Shown: positions 1-11,227, counted from the first letter of the stretch. The stretch is 64,000 bases of DNA from Phreatobacter stygius (GCF_005144885.1 NZ_CP039690.1:4725001-4789000), one strand, 5' to 3'. Numbers and translations: made by a program. The notes: generated by a model from the sequence alone, not told the origin.

Positions 1-95
1 AGCCGAGCTACATGCTGCCGCCCGAGCCGGTCCTGACCATGCCGGAAGCGGCCAATGTCGGCGCGCTGCGCCGCGCGCTGTTCGGCGGTCGCTAG
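1..95 (+). CDS. 3' end of an unidentified protein gene
   Basis: An open frame enters from the left edge and stops with TAG at 93-95. About 30 C-terminal residues are visible, beginning PSYMLPPEPV and ending RRALFGGR. The composition (Leu/Pro/Arg, GC-rich third positions) is like a real coding end and no competing gene overlaps it. Too little remains to name a family. A different frame from 55 to 324 is also open but has a poor composition and runs into the GST gene, so this frame is preferred. Confidence 0.4.
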   Translation, partial: PSYMLPPEPVLTMPEAANVGALRRALFGGR

Positions 96-262
96 GCCCC
101 GGACCTCAGATCGAAGCTGGAGACGCGCGCTGGCGAATGACTGCGCGGCCAAGGTTCCAAGAGAAAGCTTCCAAGAGCCTCTGTCCTTTGCCCGGCCGAA
201 CCGGCTTGACCGGCGTCTGGCCGCGTGGTGCAGTTACACGATAAGAGCAGCGGGAAACGACC

Positions 263-874
263 ATGAAATTCTACGATACGCCAGGGGCGCCGAATCCGCG
301 CCGCGTCCGGATGTTCCTTGCTGAAAAGGCCATCGCCATTCCGAGCGTCGCCATCGACCTCGGCAAGCTCGAGCAGAAGAGCGAGGCCTACACGGCGGTG
401 AACCCGCGCCAGCGCACGCCGGCGCTCGAACTCGACGACGGCAAGGTGATCTGCGAGTCCATGGCGATCTGCCGTTATCTGGAAGCGTTGCATCCAGAAC
501 CCAATCTGTTCGGCCGGACGCCGCTGGAAATCGGCGAGATCGAGATGTGGACGCGTCGGCTCGAGCTCTATCTCCTGTCCACTATCGCCTCGGCCTTCCG
601 CCACCTGCATCCGGCCATGGTGGAGATGGAGGTGCCGCAGGTGAAGGAATGGGGCGAGGTCAACAGAGCGCGCATCGTCGACGAACTGGGCGTGCTGGAC
701 CGCCACTTGCAGGGCAAGGATCATATCGCGGCCGGCCGCTTCACGGTCGCCGACATCACCGCCCTGGTCGCGGTCGACTTCGTCAGGCCGACGCGCGTCC
801 CGATCCCCGAGGACCTGACCAATCTCGCCCGCTGGCGGGCTGCCGCTTCGGCGCGGCCGAGCGCCCAGGCCTGA
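263..874 (+). CDS. glutathione S-transferase family protein
   Basis: A 203-residue cytosolic protein of normal GST length. Residues 1-80 form the thioredoxin-like glutathione-binding domain: PNPRRVRMFLAEK near the N-terminus, the cis-proline in QRTP (Pro53), and the Glu65-Ser66 pair (ESMAICRYLE) that normally contacts the gamma-glutamyl group. Residues 90-203 form the all-helical substrate domain with the VADI helix cap around residue 163. The N-terminal Ser/Pro arrangement suggests a Ser- or Cys-type bacterial GST (beta/zeta-like) rather than a Tyr-type one. Members conjugate or reduce electrophiles with glutathione; the substrate cannot be told. It stands alone on the plus strand, 167 bp after the partial gene. 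Confidence 0.9.
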   Translation: MKFYDTPGAPNPRRVRMFLAEKAIAIPSVAIDLGKLEQKSEAYTAVNPRQRTPALELDDGKVICESMAICRYLEALHPEPNLFGRTPLEIGEIEMWTRRLELYLLSTIASAFRHLHPAMVEMEVPQVKEWGEVNRARIVDELGVLDRHLQGKDHIAAGRFTVADITALVAVDFVRPTRVPIPEDLTNLARWRAAASARPSAQA

Positions 875-929
875 CCATCACGCACCAGCGCATTGTCGCG
901 TGGCGACCGCAACTGATAGCCTTCAGGGC

Positions 930-1598
930 ATGACCGCATCGCGCTCCTTGCCTGGGCCGGGGCCTGATCATCGCGACGAGCTCGCTGGCCTGATGGCCGA
1001 GATCGCCGGTTGCCGGATTTGCGTCGAAACGCCGCGCGGGCGGCCGCTGCCGCATGAGCCGCGGCCGGTGGCCTGGTCGTCGGCGACCGCTCGCGTGCTG
1101 ATCGCCGGCCAGGCTCCGGGCCTGCGCGTCCATGTCTCGGGCCTGCCGTTCGACGACCGCTCGGGCGACCGCCTGCGTGACTGGATGGGTGTCGACCGGG
1201 CCACCTTCTACGACCGCTCGCGGCTCGCCATCGTGCCCATGGGTTTCTGCTTTCCAGGCTACGACGCCAAGGGCGGCGACCTGCCGCCGCGTCCCGAATG
1301 CCGCGCGGCATGGCACGACCGGCTGATCGCCGCCATGCCGCAGATCGGCCTGGTGCTGGCGATCGGCGCGACCGCCCAGGCCTATCACCTGGATCGCCTG
1401 GGATTGAAGCACCTGCGTGCCGCGACGCTCACCGCCACGGTCGAGAACTGGCACGCCATTCGCGCCGCCGGGGACCATCCGGCGGTGCTGGTCCTGCCGC
1501 ATCCGTCCTGGCGCAACACCGGCTGGCTGAAGCGCCATCCCTGGTTCGAGGCGGAATTGTTGCCGGTGCTGCGCGCCGAGATCGCAGCGCATCTGTGA
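930..1598 (+). CDS. uracil-DNA glycosylase family protein
   Basis: A protein of about 222 residues with the two signature motifs of the uracil-DNA glycosylase superfamily: an AGQAPG loop near residue 57 (motif I, water activation and base pocket) and LPHPSWRN near the C-terminus (motif II, minor-groove loop). The central GLPFDDRSGDRL segment is typical of the YqfM-like branch. A CRIC pair is present but not a full four-cysteine Fe-S set, so this is not a classic family 4 enzyme. The expected role is excision of uracil or another damaged base, which is unproven. The start is ambiguous: ATG at 930 was chosen, and GTG at 900 would add ten residues without a better ribosome site. Confidence 0.8.
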   Translation: MTASRSLPGPGPDHRDELAGLMAEIAGCRICVETPRGRPLPHEPRPVAWSSATARVLIAGQAPGLRVHVSGLPFDDRSGDRLRDWMGVDRATFYDRSRLAIVPMGFCFPGYDAKGGDLPPRPECRAAWHDRLIAAMPQIGLVLAIGATAQAYHLDRLGLKHLRAATLTATVENWHAIRAAGDHPAVLVLPHPSWRNTGWLKRHPWFEAELLPVLRAEIAAHL

Positions 1599-1717
1599 TT
1601 GATCTCTAGGGTCTTTTCCCGATGTGCCTTGTATTCCCACGGCATTCGCGCGCAACATTGCCATCGCGGAATCCGGGGGCGCGGTCTGTCCGCAACAAGA
1701 TCATCAGGGAGGCCTCC

Positions 1718-3748
1718 ATGGTCCGTCGCCTTTTCGGGCTGCTCGCGGCCGCGTTCGTCGCGGTTGTGGTGGCAGCGCCTGCCCATGCCGAGAGCCGGGT
1801 CGCGCTGGTCCTCGGCTCGGGCACCTACCAGACCAATCCTCTGCCGAATGCGTTGAACAATGCCGGCTTGATGGCGCAGACCTTGCGCGATCTCGGTTTC
1901 TCCACCGTCGAGGGAGCGGACCTGCCGCAATCGGAGCTGCGCGGCGCGATCGCCAATTTCATGACCAAGGTGCGCGAGGCGGGGCCCGACTCGATCGTCT
2001 TCGTCTATCTGTCGGGCCTCGGCCTGCAGCATGACAGCGACAGCTATCTGGTCCCTTCCGACACCGCGATCGAACGCGAGTCGGATGTGCCGATCGGCGG
2101 CGTCAGGCTGATGGACATCACGCGGGCGCTGGCTGGCCTGCCGAGCAAGGCCAAGGTGGTGCTGTTCGACCTGTCGAGCGGCCATCCCTATGCCAATGTC
2201 GGCCCGCCGGTCAGGCCGGGGCTCGGCGTGCTCGACGGCGCGCCGGGCATGCTGATCGCGTCCGCCGCAGCGCCGGGCCAGGTCGCCAGTTTCGATGACG
2301 CCGCCTATAGCCGTTTTGCCCTGGCGCTGGCCGAGCAATTGCGCGAACCGGGCGTTCCGGTCGACCAGATCATCGCGCGCGCTCGTTTGCGCGTGCACCA
2401 GCAGACCAATGGCCGCGACACGCCCTGGGAGGTTTCGGCCCTGGCCCAGCCGGCCCCGGTCCTGACCTTGCCGGCCGAGATGGCTGCGACCGGCGCCACG
2501 CCGCCGCCATCCGTGCCGATCGGCGAGCGGCCGATGGACGGCCTGCCGGCCCAGGAGGCCTATGCGCTGGCGATCGAGCAGGACACCATTGCCGGCTATC
2601 AGGCCTTCCTGCGCCTCTATCCCAATGATGCGCTGACGCCGCGCATCAAGCGGCTGCTGGCGGCCAAGCGCGAGGCGCTGGTCTGGCGCCAGACGGTGCG
2701 CTTCGGCTCGGCTCAGGGCTATTGGACCTATCTCAGGCGCTATCCCGGCGGTCCGCATGCCGAAGAGGCGCGCTGGCGTCTGAGCCGGCTGTCGGCCCCG
2801 GTGGCGCCGCCGCCGGCCTTCGACGAGGTGGTCTATGAGGACATCCCGCCGCCGCTGCCGGTAATCGAAGTGATCGATGATCCAGTCTATTGGGAGCCGG
2901 CCCCGGCCGTCTTCTACGACACGGTGGTGCTCGCGCCGGTCTATCTTGGACCACCGGTGGCGCCGATCTGGGCCTTGCCGCCTCCGCCTCCTTATGCCTG
3001 GGGCGTGTTGCCGGTGATCGCCGGCGCGGCGATCATCGCGGCACCCTTCGTCCTGCCGCGCATCGTGCGGCCGCCGCTGGCGCCAGTGGTCCTGCGGCCG
3101 CCCACGGGCGGTCCGCGCTGGGGCATGCCGGGCGGCGGTTTGCGGCCAGCTGGACCGGGTGGTCCGGGCTTGCGGCCGCTGCCGGGCGGCCCCGGCGGAC
3201 CGGCCTTGCGGCCCTTGCCGGGTGGGCCCGGCGGGGCGGTCCTGCCGCCCGGTGCTCGCCTGAACAATCCGGGCTTGCGTCCTGGCCCGCAGTTTCAGCC
3301 GGGTGGCGGCAAGCCGCTCAACCAGATCGGTGCACCGGGCCGCGGCCAGGGCGTGATCAATCCGGGGCTCAATCGCGGCCGTCCGGGCGGTCCTGCGGGA
3401 CCGATGCAAAGCCGGATCAATCCGGGCCTGCGCAACCAGGGCATCAACCCGACCATCCGCGGCCCGCGTGTCGCGCCGCAGGGCAACTTCCGACCGGTGC
3501 GACCGGGCGGCAACTTCCAGCCGCGCGCCAATATCCAGCCGCGGATGAACGTCCAGCCGCGGATGAATGTGCAGCCGCGCATGAACATCCAGCCGCGCAT
3601 GGTGGCGCCGCGCATGTCAGCACCACGCATGTCGGCACCACCGCGCATGTCGGCACCACCGCGCATGTCGGCACCACCGCGCATGTCGGCACCGCGCATG
3701 TCGGCGCCCCCGCGCGCGGCCGCACCCAACGTTCGGCGCCGGTTCTGA
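1718..3748 (+). CDS. secreted caspase-fold (C14-like) protein lacking catalytic residues, with Pro/Gly- and RMSAPP-rich tail
   Basis: 676 residues. ATG 1718 is preceded by CAGGGAGG. Residues 1-24 are a signal peptide ending AHA, so the product is exported. Residues 25-260 match the caspase-like (peptidase C14) domain: RVALVLGSGTY strand, the region where YYSGHG is expected reads YLSGLG (97-102), and the DACR site reads DLSSG (151-155). The catalytic His is therefore Leu101 and the Cys is Ser153, so it is predicted to be a non-peptidase scaffold or binding protein. Residues 300-380 resemble a repeat or Sel1-like linker. A hydrophobic stretch near 435-455 is followed by Gly/Pro-rich sequence and NVQPRM/RMSAPP repeats to the end. 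A strong terminator follows. Confidence 0.8.
   Translation: MVRRLFGLLAAAFVAVVVAAPAHAESRVALVLGSGTYQTNPLPNALNNAGLMAQTLRDLGFSTVEGADLPQSELRGAIANFMTKVREAGPDSIVFVYLSGLGLQHDSDSYLVPSDTAIERESDVPIGGVRLMDITRALAGLPSKAKVVLFDLSSGHPYANVGPPVRPGLGVLDGAPGMLIASAAAPGQVASFDDAAYSRFALALAEQLREPGVPVDQIIARARLRVHQQTNGRDTPWEVSALAQPAPVLTLPAEMAATGATPPPSVPIGERPMDGLPAQEAYALAIEQDTIAGYQAFLRLYPNDALTPRIKRLLAAKREALVWRQTVRFGSAQGYWTYLRRYPGGPHAEEARWRLSRLSAPVAPPPAFDEVVYEDIPPPLPVIEVIDDPVYWEPAPAVFYDTVVLAPVYLGPPVAPIWALPPPPPYAWGVLPVIAGAAIIAAPFVLPRIVRPPLAPVVLRPPTGGPRWGMPGGGLRPAGPGGPGLRPLPGGPGGPALRPLPGGPGGAVLPPGARLNNPGLRPGPQFQPGGGKPLNQIGAPGRGQGVINPGLNRGRPGGPAGPMQSRINPGLRNQGINPTIRGPRVAPQGNFRPVRPGGNFQPRANIQPRMNVQPRMNVQPRMNIQPRMVAPRMSAPRMSAPPRMSAPPRMSAPPRMSAPRMSAPPRAAAPNVRRRF
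3525..3718 (+). repeat. in-frame tandem coding repeats (QPRM- and RMSAPP-type units)
   Basis: Two arrays lie next to each other inside the caspase-fold gene. The first repeats an 18-bp unit encoding roughly N-[IV]-Q-P-R-M. The second, from about 3610, repeats 15-18 bp units encoding RMSAP(P). Several copies are nearly identical at DNA level (CGCATGTCGGCACCACC recurs), so copy number is probably variable through slippage. Confidence 0.85.
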
Positions 3749-3778
3749 TCACACGGGGCTGGAGCCGCTGACAAGAAA

Positions 3779-3815
3779 AGGGCCGCGAGGTCATCCCTCG
3801 CGGCCCTCCCTTTGC
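3779..3815. terminator. intrinsic terminator between convergent genes
   Basis: A perfect 12-bp stem (3779-3790 with 3796-3807, arm AGGGCCGCGAGG) with a 5-base loop. It is followed on the plus strand by a pyrimidine run CCCTTTGCCTTTTG and preceded by AAAAG, so it can serve both the caspase-fold gene and the converging dehydrogenase gene. Confidence 0.85.
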
Positions 3816-3846
3816 CTTTTGATCCTGGCGTCGATGACGCGTCAGG

Positions 3847-4719
3847 TCATTTCTTCTCCAGCCGGGCGAACAGGCTGGACGTGTCCCAGCGACCGCCACC
3901 CATGGTCTGTACCTCGCCATAGAATTGATCGACCAGGGCCGTGACCGGCAGATGCGCGCCATTGCGCCGGGATTCGGCGAGGCAGATGCCGAGATCCTTG
4001 CGCATCCAGTCGACGGCGAAGCCGAAGTCGAACTTGTCCTGGTTGATGGTCTTGTGCCGGTTCTCCATTTGCCAGGACCCGGCGGCGCCCTTGGAGATCA
4101 CCTCGACCAGCTGTTCGATATCGAGGCCGGACTTGCGGGCGAAATGCAGGCCTTCGGCAAGCCCCTGGACGAGGCCGGCGATGCAGATCTGGTTGACCAT
4201 CTTGGCCAGCTGGCCGGCGCCCGGGTCGCCGAGCCGCTTGCAGGCGCGGGCATAGGCCGCGATCACCGGCTCGGCCTTGGCATAGTCGGACACCTCGCCG
4301 CCGCACATGACGGTGAGCACGCCGTTCTCGGCGCCGGCCTGGCCGCCCGAGACCGGGGCGTCGACGAAGCCGATGCCCAGCGCCTTGGCCTTGGCTTGCA
4401 ATTCGCGCGCGACATCGGCGGAAGCCGTGGTGTTGTCGATGAAGACGGTGCCTGGCCCCATCGCCTGGAGCGCGCCGTCCGGGCCGATCGTCACCTGCCT
4501 CAGGTCGTCGTCATTGCCGACGCAGCAGAACACGAAGTCCTGGCCCTCGGCGGCCTCCTTCGGCGTCCTGGCGGCGCGCCCGCCATGCTGTTTCACCCAA
4601 GCCTCGGCCTTGGCGAAGGTCCGGTTGTAGACGGTCAGCTCATGACCGCCCTTGGCCTTCAGGTGGCCGGCCATGGGATAGCCCATGACACCGAGGCCCA
4701 GGAACGCGACTTTCGCCAT
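3847..4719 (-). CDS. NAD(P)-dependent beta-hydroxyacid dehydrogenase (3-hydroxyisobutyrate dehydrogenase family)
   Basis: 290 residues, the normal size of this family. The Rossmann nucleotide motif GLGVMG lies at residues 8-13. The substrate signature DAPVSGG is near residue 120, and the catalytic Lys lies in GQLAKMVNQ near residue 170. The C-terminal all-helical dimerisation domain includes the conserved DxxFxFxxxWMRKDL pattern. The enzyme oxidises or reduces a 3-hydroxy acid (hydroxyisobutyrate, tartronate semialdehyde or similar); the sequence does not decide which. It is divergent from the TRAP binding-protein gene at 4971 across a 250-bp gap that must hold both promoters, so a link with uptake of organic acids is plausible. 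Confidence 0.85.
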   Translation of the reverse strand: MAKVAFLGLGVMGYPMAGHLKAKGGHELTVYNRTFAKAEAWVKQHGGRAARTPKEAAEGQDFVFCCVGNDDDLRQVTIGPDGALQAMGPGTVFIDNTTASADVARELQAKAKALGIGFVDAPVSGGQAGAENGVLTVMCGGEVSDYAKAEPVIAAYARACKRLGDPGAGQLAKMVNQICIAGLVQGLAEGLHFARKSGLDIEQLVEVISKGAAGSWQMENRHKTINQDKFDFGFAVDWMRKDLGICLAESRRNGAHLPVTALVDQFYGEVQTMGGGRWDTSSLFARLEKK

Positions 4720-4895
4720 GGCAGGAAGCTCCGATGCGGCAGTTGAAATTGCGGCCGCCTACCATCCCCGCCGCCGGAGCAAGGTCAAGTGGCCAGTGCG
4801 GCGGTGTGCTCTGCGCCGCGACCGCCTAAGTGGCAATACGTAGCCATGCATAAAATGCACCAGAGCCATCCTGCAATGCTGGCATGCAGAGATGA

Positions 4896-7390
<2,495 letters not shown>

Positions 7391-7409
7391 GCCTTCGCGA
7401 CCAAGTGAT

Positions 7410-7446
7410 CAGCCCCTTTCCGCCGGGCGGGGAGGGGCTGTTTTCT
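7410..7446 (+). terminator. intrinsic terminator after dctP copy 2
   Basis: Arm CAGCCCCT (7410-7417) pairs with AGGGGCTG (7433-7440), with further G-C pairing inside the loop. TTTTCTTA follows directly. It separates the plus-strand dctP pair from the converging patatin gene. Confidence 0.8.
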
Positions 7447-8630
7447 TAGGGCGCGTAGCCCGGTGGCCGCTTCAGCCAGGCGGCTCCGTTGCGGCTTTCG
7501 TTGCGGCCGAATTCGAACAGGGCGTTCATGTAGGCCGGGTCGAACGGCTTGTCGTAGGGCACCGTGAAGCGGCTCGAAATATAGGCGAGATTGAAGTCGA
7601 TATTGTCCCGCTTGGTCAGAAGATACATCCGATAGATGTCGCCCATGCCATTGGCGGCGATCATCGTCGAGATCGATCGGGCGGTGATCTGCACCAGGCC
7701 ACGCGGCGTCTCCGACGGCGCTTCCTGCGTGCGGCCGTTGCGGATGATCCAGGCAACCACGCGGCCGGAGCGCAGATGGGCCGGCGCCTCGCGGCGCGGC
7801 ACACTGGCGGGATAGAGGAACACCTGATTGGTGGCGCCGCCATCGACATGCAGCTCCTGGCGCCTGCGGCCGCCGGCGACCACATCCATCATGACCGGCG
7901 GGAAGGCACCGGGGATCGAGGCGGAGGCGAGCAGGATGTCGCGGATCGCCTGGACCCGCCCGGGATGGCTGCTGGCCGCGATGGCGCCAATGTTCCAGGC
8001 GACCGGCTGGGCCAGATCGAGATCGGTTGTGCCGATCAGCAGCATGCGCCCCTTGCGATATTCGCTGGCGATCTCGGCGATCATTTCGGGCGTGACATAG
8101 GTCGCGATCAGCCGCGCGAGGGGTTCGCTGGAGGCGACGGAATCGCCGGTCAGGATCGATGCGATCGGCAGCAGGACGGCAATATTGTCACGCATCACCG
8201 TGGTGTAGACCGCCTTCAACTGTTCGTCGTAGCGGCTGCCGAGAAAGGCAAAGGGGGCAATCAGCGATCCGGTCGAGACGCCGGTGACCAGGCGGAACTC
8301 GGGCCGGGTGCCGCGTTCGGTCCAGCCATAGAGAACGCCCGAGCCGAAGGCGCCGTTGTCGCCGCCGCCCGAGATCGCCAGCAGGTGCATCGTGCCGCCC
8401 GACAGGCCGAGGGCGTTGCGCCGGCGCTCCGCCGCGAACCAGGCGGTGGCGAGCGGTGTCGGGTCGCCCCAGAGATAGAAACGGGCATCCGTCAGCTCGA
8501 GGAAGGTTGCCGAGCGCGTCTCGGCCGGCGGCACGGCCGGCAGCCGCTCGCGGGTGGCGCAACCGGCGGCAAGCCCGAGGGCAAGCACCAGGGCGAGCGG
8601 ACGCAACAGATGCGAAAGTGACAACGCCAT
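7446..8630 (-). CDS. patatin-like phospholipase, predicted lipoprotein
   Basis: 394 residues. A type II signal peptide ends in the lipobox LAAGC, making Cys24 the lipidated residue, so the enzyme is membrane-anchored. The patatin domain is complete: the Gly-rich oxyanion loop SGGGDNGAFGSG (87-98), the nucleophile elbow GVSTG with Ser119, and the DGG motif with catalytic Asp263. It should hydrolyse acyl chains from lipids; substrate and topology are unknown. It lies between dctP copy 2 (convergent) and dctM (same strand, 100 bp upstream), so it interrupts an otherwise TRAP-only region and may be co-transcribed with dctQM. Confidence 0.88.
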   Translation of the reverse strand: MALSLSHLLRPLALVLALGLAAGCATRERLPAVPPAETRSATFLELTDARFYLWGDPTPLATAWFAAERRRNALGLSGGTMHLLAISGGGDNGAFGSGVLYGWTERGTRPEFRLVTGVSTGSLIAPFAFLGSRYDEQLKAVYTTVMRDNIAVLLPIASILTGDSVASSEPLARLIATYVTPEMIAEIASEYRKGRMLLIGTTDLDLAQPVAWNIGAIAASSHPGRVQAIRDILLASASIPGAFPPVMMDVVAGGRRRQELHVDGGATNQVFLYPASVPRREAPAHLRSGRVVAWIIRNGRTQEAPSETPRGLVQITARSISTMIAANGMGDIYRMYLLTKRDNIDFNLAYISSRFTVPYDKPFDPAYMNALFEFGRNESRNGAAWLKRPPGYAP

Positions 8631-8730
8631 ACGAAAAACTCCGCGGGCAACATACCGGCCCGGCCTGTTTTCCGTCTAGGGCAGAAAAGCCACGGGTCGG
8701 GTCAGATCGGCGACCCGAGGCTTCAGCGGC

Positions 8731-10194
8731 TCAGTTGCGTGGCGGCGGCGTCAGGCCCGGCGGCGGGGCGAGGCCCGGCGGCGGCTCGAAGCCCGGCAGG
8801 CCACCGCCACCTGGCAGATTTGGCATGTCGATGCGGATTTCGACCTTGGACGGGTCCATCTTCGGCCCCTTGTCGAGCCAATAGGTCACCGATCCCGGCC
8901 ACCAGATGACGATCGCCACCAGCAGCAGTTGCAACACGACCCAGGGCAGGGCGCCGAGATAGATGTCGTTCGACTTGATCGAGGGCGGCGCGATGCCGCG
9001 CAGATAGAACAGCGCGAAGCCGAAGGGCGGGTGCATGAAGCTGGTCTGCATGTTGACGCAGAGCAGCACGCCGAACCAGATCAGATCGATGCCGAGCTTG
9101 GCGGCCACCGGCGCCAGCAGCGGCACCACGATGAAGGCGATCTCGAAGAAATCGAGGAAGAACGCCAGGAAGAACACGAAAATATTGACGAAGATTAGGA
9201 AGCCGGTCTGGCCGCCGGGCAGGCTGATCAGCATGTGCTCGATCCAGCGCGAACCGTCCATGCCCTGGAAGACCAGGCTGAACACGGTCGAACCGATCAG
9301 GATGAACACCACCATGGAGGTGATCCGCATGGTCGATTTCATGCCCTGATCGACCAGCGGCCAGGTCAGGCGCCCATGCAGGGCGGCGAGCACCAGCGCA
9401 CCGACCGCGCCCATGGCGCCGGCTTCGGTCGGCGTCGCGAGACCCATGAAGATGGTGCCGAGCACCAGGAAGATCAGCACGATGGAGGGCACCATGCCCC
9501 ACAGCACCTTGGAGATCAGTTCCCAGCCGACCTCGCCACGCGCTTCCGGCGGCAGCGGCGGCATCAGGTTCGGCCTGAAGATCGACAGGACGATGACATA
9601 GACCAGGAAGATGCCGACCTGCAGCATCGACGGGCCGATGGCACCGAGATACATGTCGCCGACCGAGCGGCCGAGCTGGTCGGCGAGCACCACCAGGACC
9701 AGCGACGGCGGGATCAGCTGGGTGATCGTGCCCGAGGCCGCGATCACGCCGGTGGCAAGCTTCATGTCGTAGCCGTAGCGCTGCATGATCGGCAGCGAGA
9801 TGACGCCCATCGCGATGACCGAGGCCGCCACCGTGCCGGTGATGGCGCCGAGAATGGCGCCGACCACGATGACCGCATAGGCGAGGCCCCCCGGCAGCGA
9901 GCCGAACAGCTTGCCGGTGCCCTCCAGCAGGTCTTCGGCCAGGCCGCAGCGCTCCAGGATCGCACCCATGAAGGTGAAGAACGGAATCGCCAGCAGGAGA
10001 TCGTTGGAGATGATGCCGTGAAAGCGCAGCGGCAGGGCCTGCAGGAAGCCCGGCTCGAAATGGCCGGTGAGAATGCCGATGCCGCCGAAGAACAGGCCGA
10101 CCGCGGCCAGCGAGAAGGCGACCGGGAAGCCGATCAGCATGAAACAGATCATTCCGCCGAACATGAGCGGGGGCATGATGCCGTGCGAGAACAT
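8731..10194 (-). CDS. dctM: TRAP transporter large permease DctM with proline-rich C-terminal extension
   Basis: 487 residues, ATG 10194 with CAGGAG 8 bases upstream. It is highly hydrophobic and fits the 12-13 helix large membrane subunit of TRAP transporters: GAITGTVAASVIAMG, the SGTITQLIPPS loop and QTSFMHPPFGFALFYLRG are family signatures. It imports the ligand delivered by DctP using a sodium gradient, together with DctQ encoded 30 bp upstream. The last 35 or so residues form a soluble Pro/Gly-rich tail (GGGGLPGFEPPPGLAPPPG) beyond the final helix, which is unusual for the family. Likely partners are the two DctP proteins at 5-7.4 kb. Confidence 0.92.
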   Translation of the reverse strand: MFSHGIMPPLMFGGMICFMLIGFPVAFSLAAVGLFFGGIGILTGHFEPGFLQALPLRFHGIISNDLLLAIPFFTFMGAILERCGLAEDLLEGTGKLFGSLPGGLAYAVIVVGAILGAITGTVAASVIAMGVISLPIMQRYGYDMKLATGVIAASGTITQLIPPSLVLVVLADQLGRSVGDMYLGAIGPSMLQVGIFLVYVIVLSIFRPNLMPPLPPEARGEVGWELISKVLWGMVPSIVLIFLVLGTIFMGLATPTEAGAMGAVGALVLAALHGRLTWPLVDQGMKSTMRITSMVVFILIGSTVFSLVFQGMDGSRWIEHMLISLPGGQTGFLIFVNIFVFFLAFFLDFFEIAFIVVPLLAPVAAKLGIDLIWFGVLLCVNMQTSFMHPPFGFALFYLRGIAPPSIKSNDIYLGALPWVVLQLLLVAIVIWWPGSVTYWLDKGPKMDPSKVEIRIDMPNLPGGGGLPGFEPPPGLAPPPGLTPPPRN

Positions 10195-10224
10195 CGCTCT
10201 ACTCCTGAGTGGTCGTCGCGCGGC

Positions 10225-10764
10225 TTACTGCAGCGGTTTTTCGTATTTGGTGTCGATCGCGATGGCGCCGGAGAGAGCGGCGACACGCTTGATCAGTTCG
10301 GAAATGCCCTGCGCCGTCAGCAATGCGAAACCGAGCGGCAGCACGAACTTGATCGGCCAGACCAGAAGCCCGCCGGCATTCTGCGACCATTCGTGCTGGC
10401 GGTAGGAGATCAGGAAGAACGGCCAGGCGAGATAGGTCAGGAAGATGGTGGCCGGCAGCAGGAAGACGATGATGCCGATGGTGTCGACCCACAGCCGGCC
10501 CCGATCGGACAGCGAGCCATAGACCAGGTCGACCCGGACATGTTCGTTCATCTTGTATGTGTAGGAGGCGCCGAGCAGCACGATGACCCCGAACAGGTAC
10601 CACTGGATCTCCAGCAGCGAGTTCGATGACAGACTGAAGAGATAGCGGAATATCGCATTGCCGGCGCTGATCAGGCAGGCGAGCAGCACACACCAGTCAG
10701 CGATGCGGCCGACCTTCTCGTTCACCGCGTCGATGCCGCGGCTCAGGGCCAGAAGTCCGTTCAT
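10225..10764 (-). CDS. dctQ: TRAP transporter small permease DctQ
   Basis: 179 residues. ATG 10764 was chosen because GAGGAG lies 10 bases upstream; the frame is open further upstream but without a ribosome site. Four predicted membrane helices, with the family motif EIQWYLFGVIVLLGASYTYK followed by EHVRVD, place it as the small TRAP membrane subunit that joins DctM. Its stop is about 30 bp before the dctM start, so the two form an operon read leftwards, possibly continuing into the patatin gene. Confidence 0.88.
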   Translation of the reverse strand: MNGLLALSRGIDAVNEKVGRIADWCVLLACLISAGNAIFRYLFSLSSNSLLEIQWYLFGVIVLLGASYTYKMNEHVRVDLVYGSLSDRGRLWVDTIGIIVFLLPATIFLTYLAWPFFLISYRQHEWSQNAGGLLVWPIKFVLPLGFALLTAQGISELIKRVAALSGAIAIDTKYEKPLQ

Positions 10765-11227
10765 GCGAGGCAGTCTCCTCGAACCATTCAGGAAACGGGC
10801 CGCGCGTCGTCCACGCGAATCGGCGTGAACCAAGGCTCTAGCGCTCCGCGAGGCGCGTCACGCATGGAACGTTGGGGAGTGTTCTGTGACCAGCCGGAGC
10901 CCGGCTGCGCCCTCAGCGCGCCACGGCTCAACCCGCGACAGCCCACCCACGAAGTCCTTCCCGTCTGTCGGTCCTGCGTTTTTTGCAGGTACCAGTCTCT
11001 TGGTGCCGAAACACCGCGGCTTGTCTATGCCACGCTTGTCATCTGCACAATAGTTTGTTGCAAGGCAGATCCACCGAAAACGACGTCTGTTGTGCGTGAA
11101 CCGGCGGCATCATTTCGGAAAAAACGCTGAAATGTCAGTGCATCATGCGTGGAACGACTTACGACGGAAGTCGAAGGCGACCGTGTCATCGCCGTGCCAT
11201 GCCGCTGTGGACCGCGCCGGCGCCGGC
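10765..11227. other. 463-bp intergenic region upstream of dctQM
   Basis: No convincing gene in either strand; the short open frames have poor composition and no ribosome sites. The stretch 10975-11145 is more AT-rich than its surroundings and should contain the dctQM promoter. It includes an imperfect inverted repeat GGTACCA-N6-TGGTGCC at 10988-11007 (one mismatch between arms), a shape seen in GntR-type operators, but I cannot assign a regulator. Confidence 0.5.

Noticed and set aside
263-874. Possibility that the GST gene is on the minus strand (open frame 92-724)
   Set aside because: The plus-strand product has a complete GST fold with cis-Pro and Glu-Ser motifs; the minus-strand product has none.
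1385-3409. 674-codon open frame on the minus strand
   Set aside because: It is antisense to the caspase-fold gene, is Arg/His/Gln-rich, has no ribosome site or domain, and arises from GC-rich codon bias in the real gene.
3610-3718. CRISPR-like short repeats
   Set aside because: The repeats are contiguous, in frame, and encode RMSAPP units; there are no unique spacers.
9235-10629. 464-codon open frame on the plus strand
   Set aside because: Antisense to dctM/dctQ; its His/Asp/Gln/Arg-rich sequence reflects membrane codons read backwards.
10825-11130. Plus-strand open frame of about 100 codons in the intergenic region
   Set aside because: Poor composition, no ribosome site, and it overlaps the likely promoter region of dctQM.
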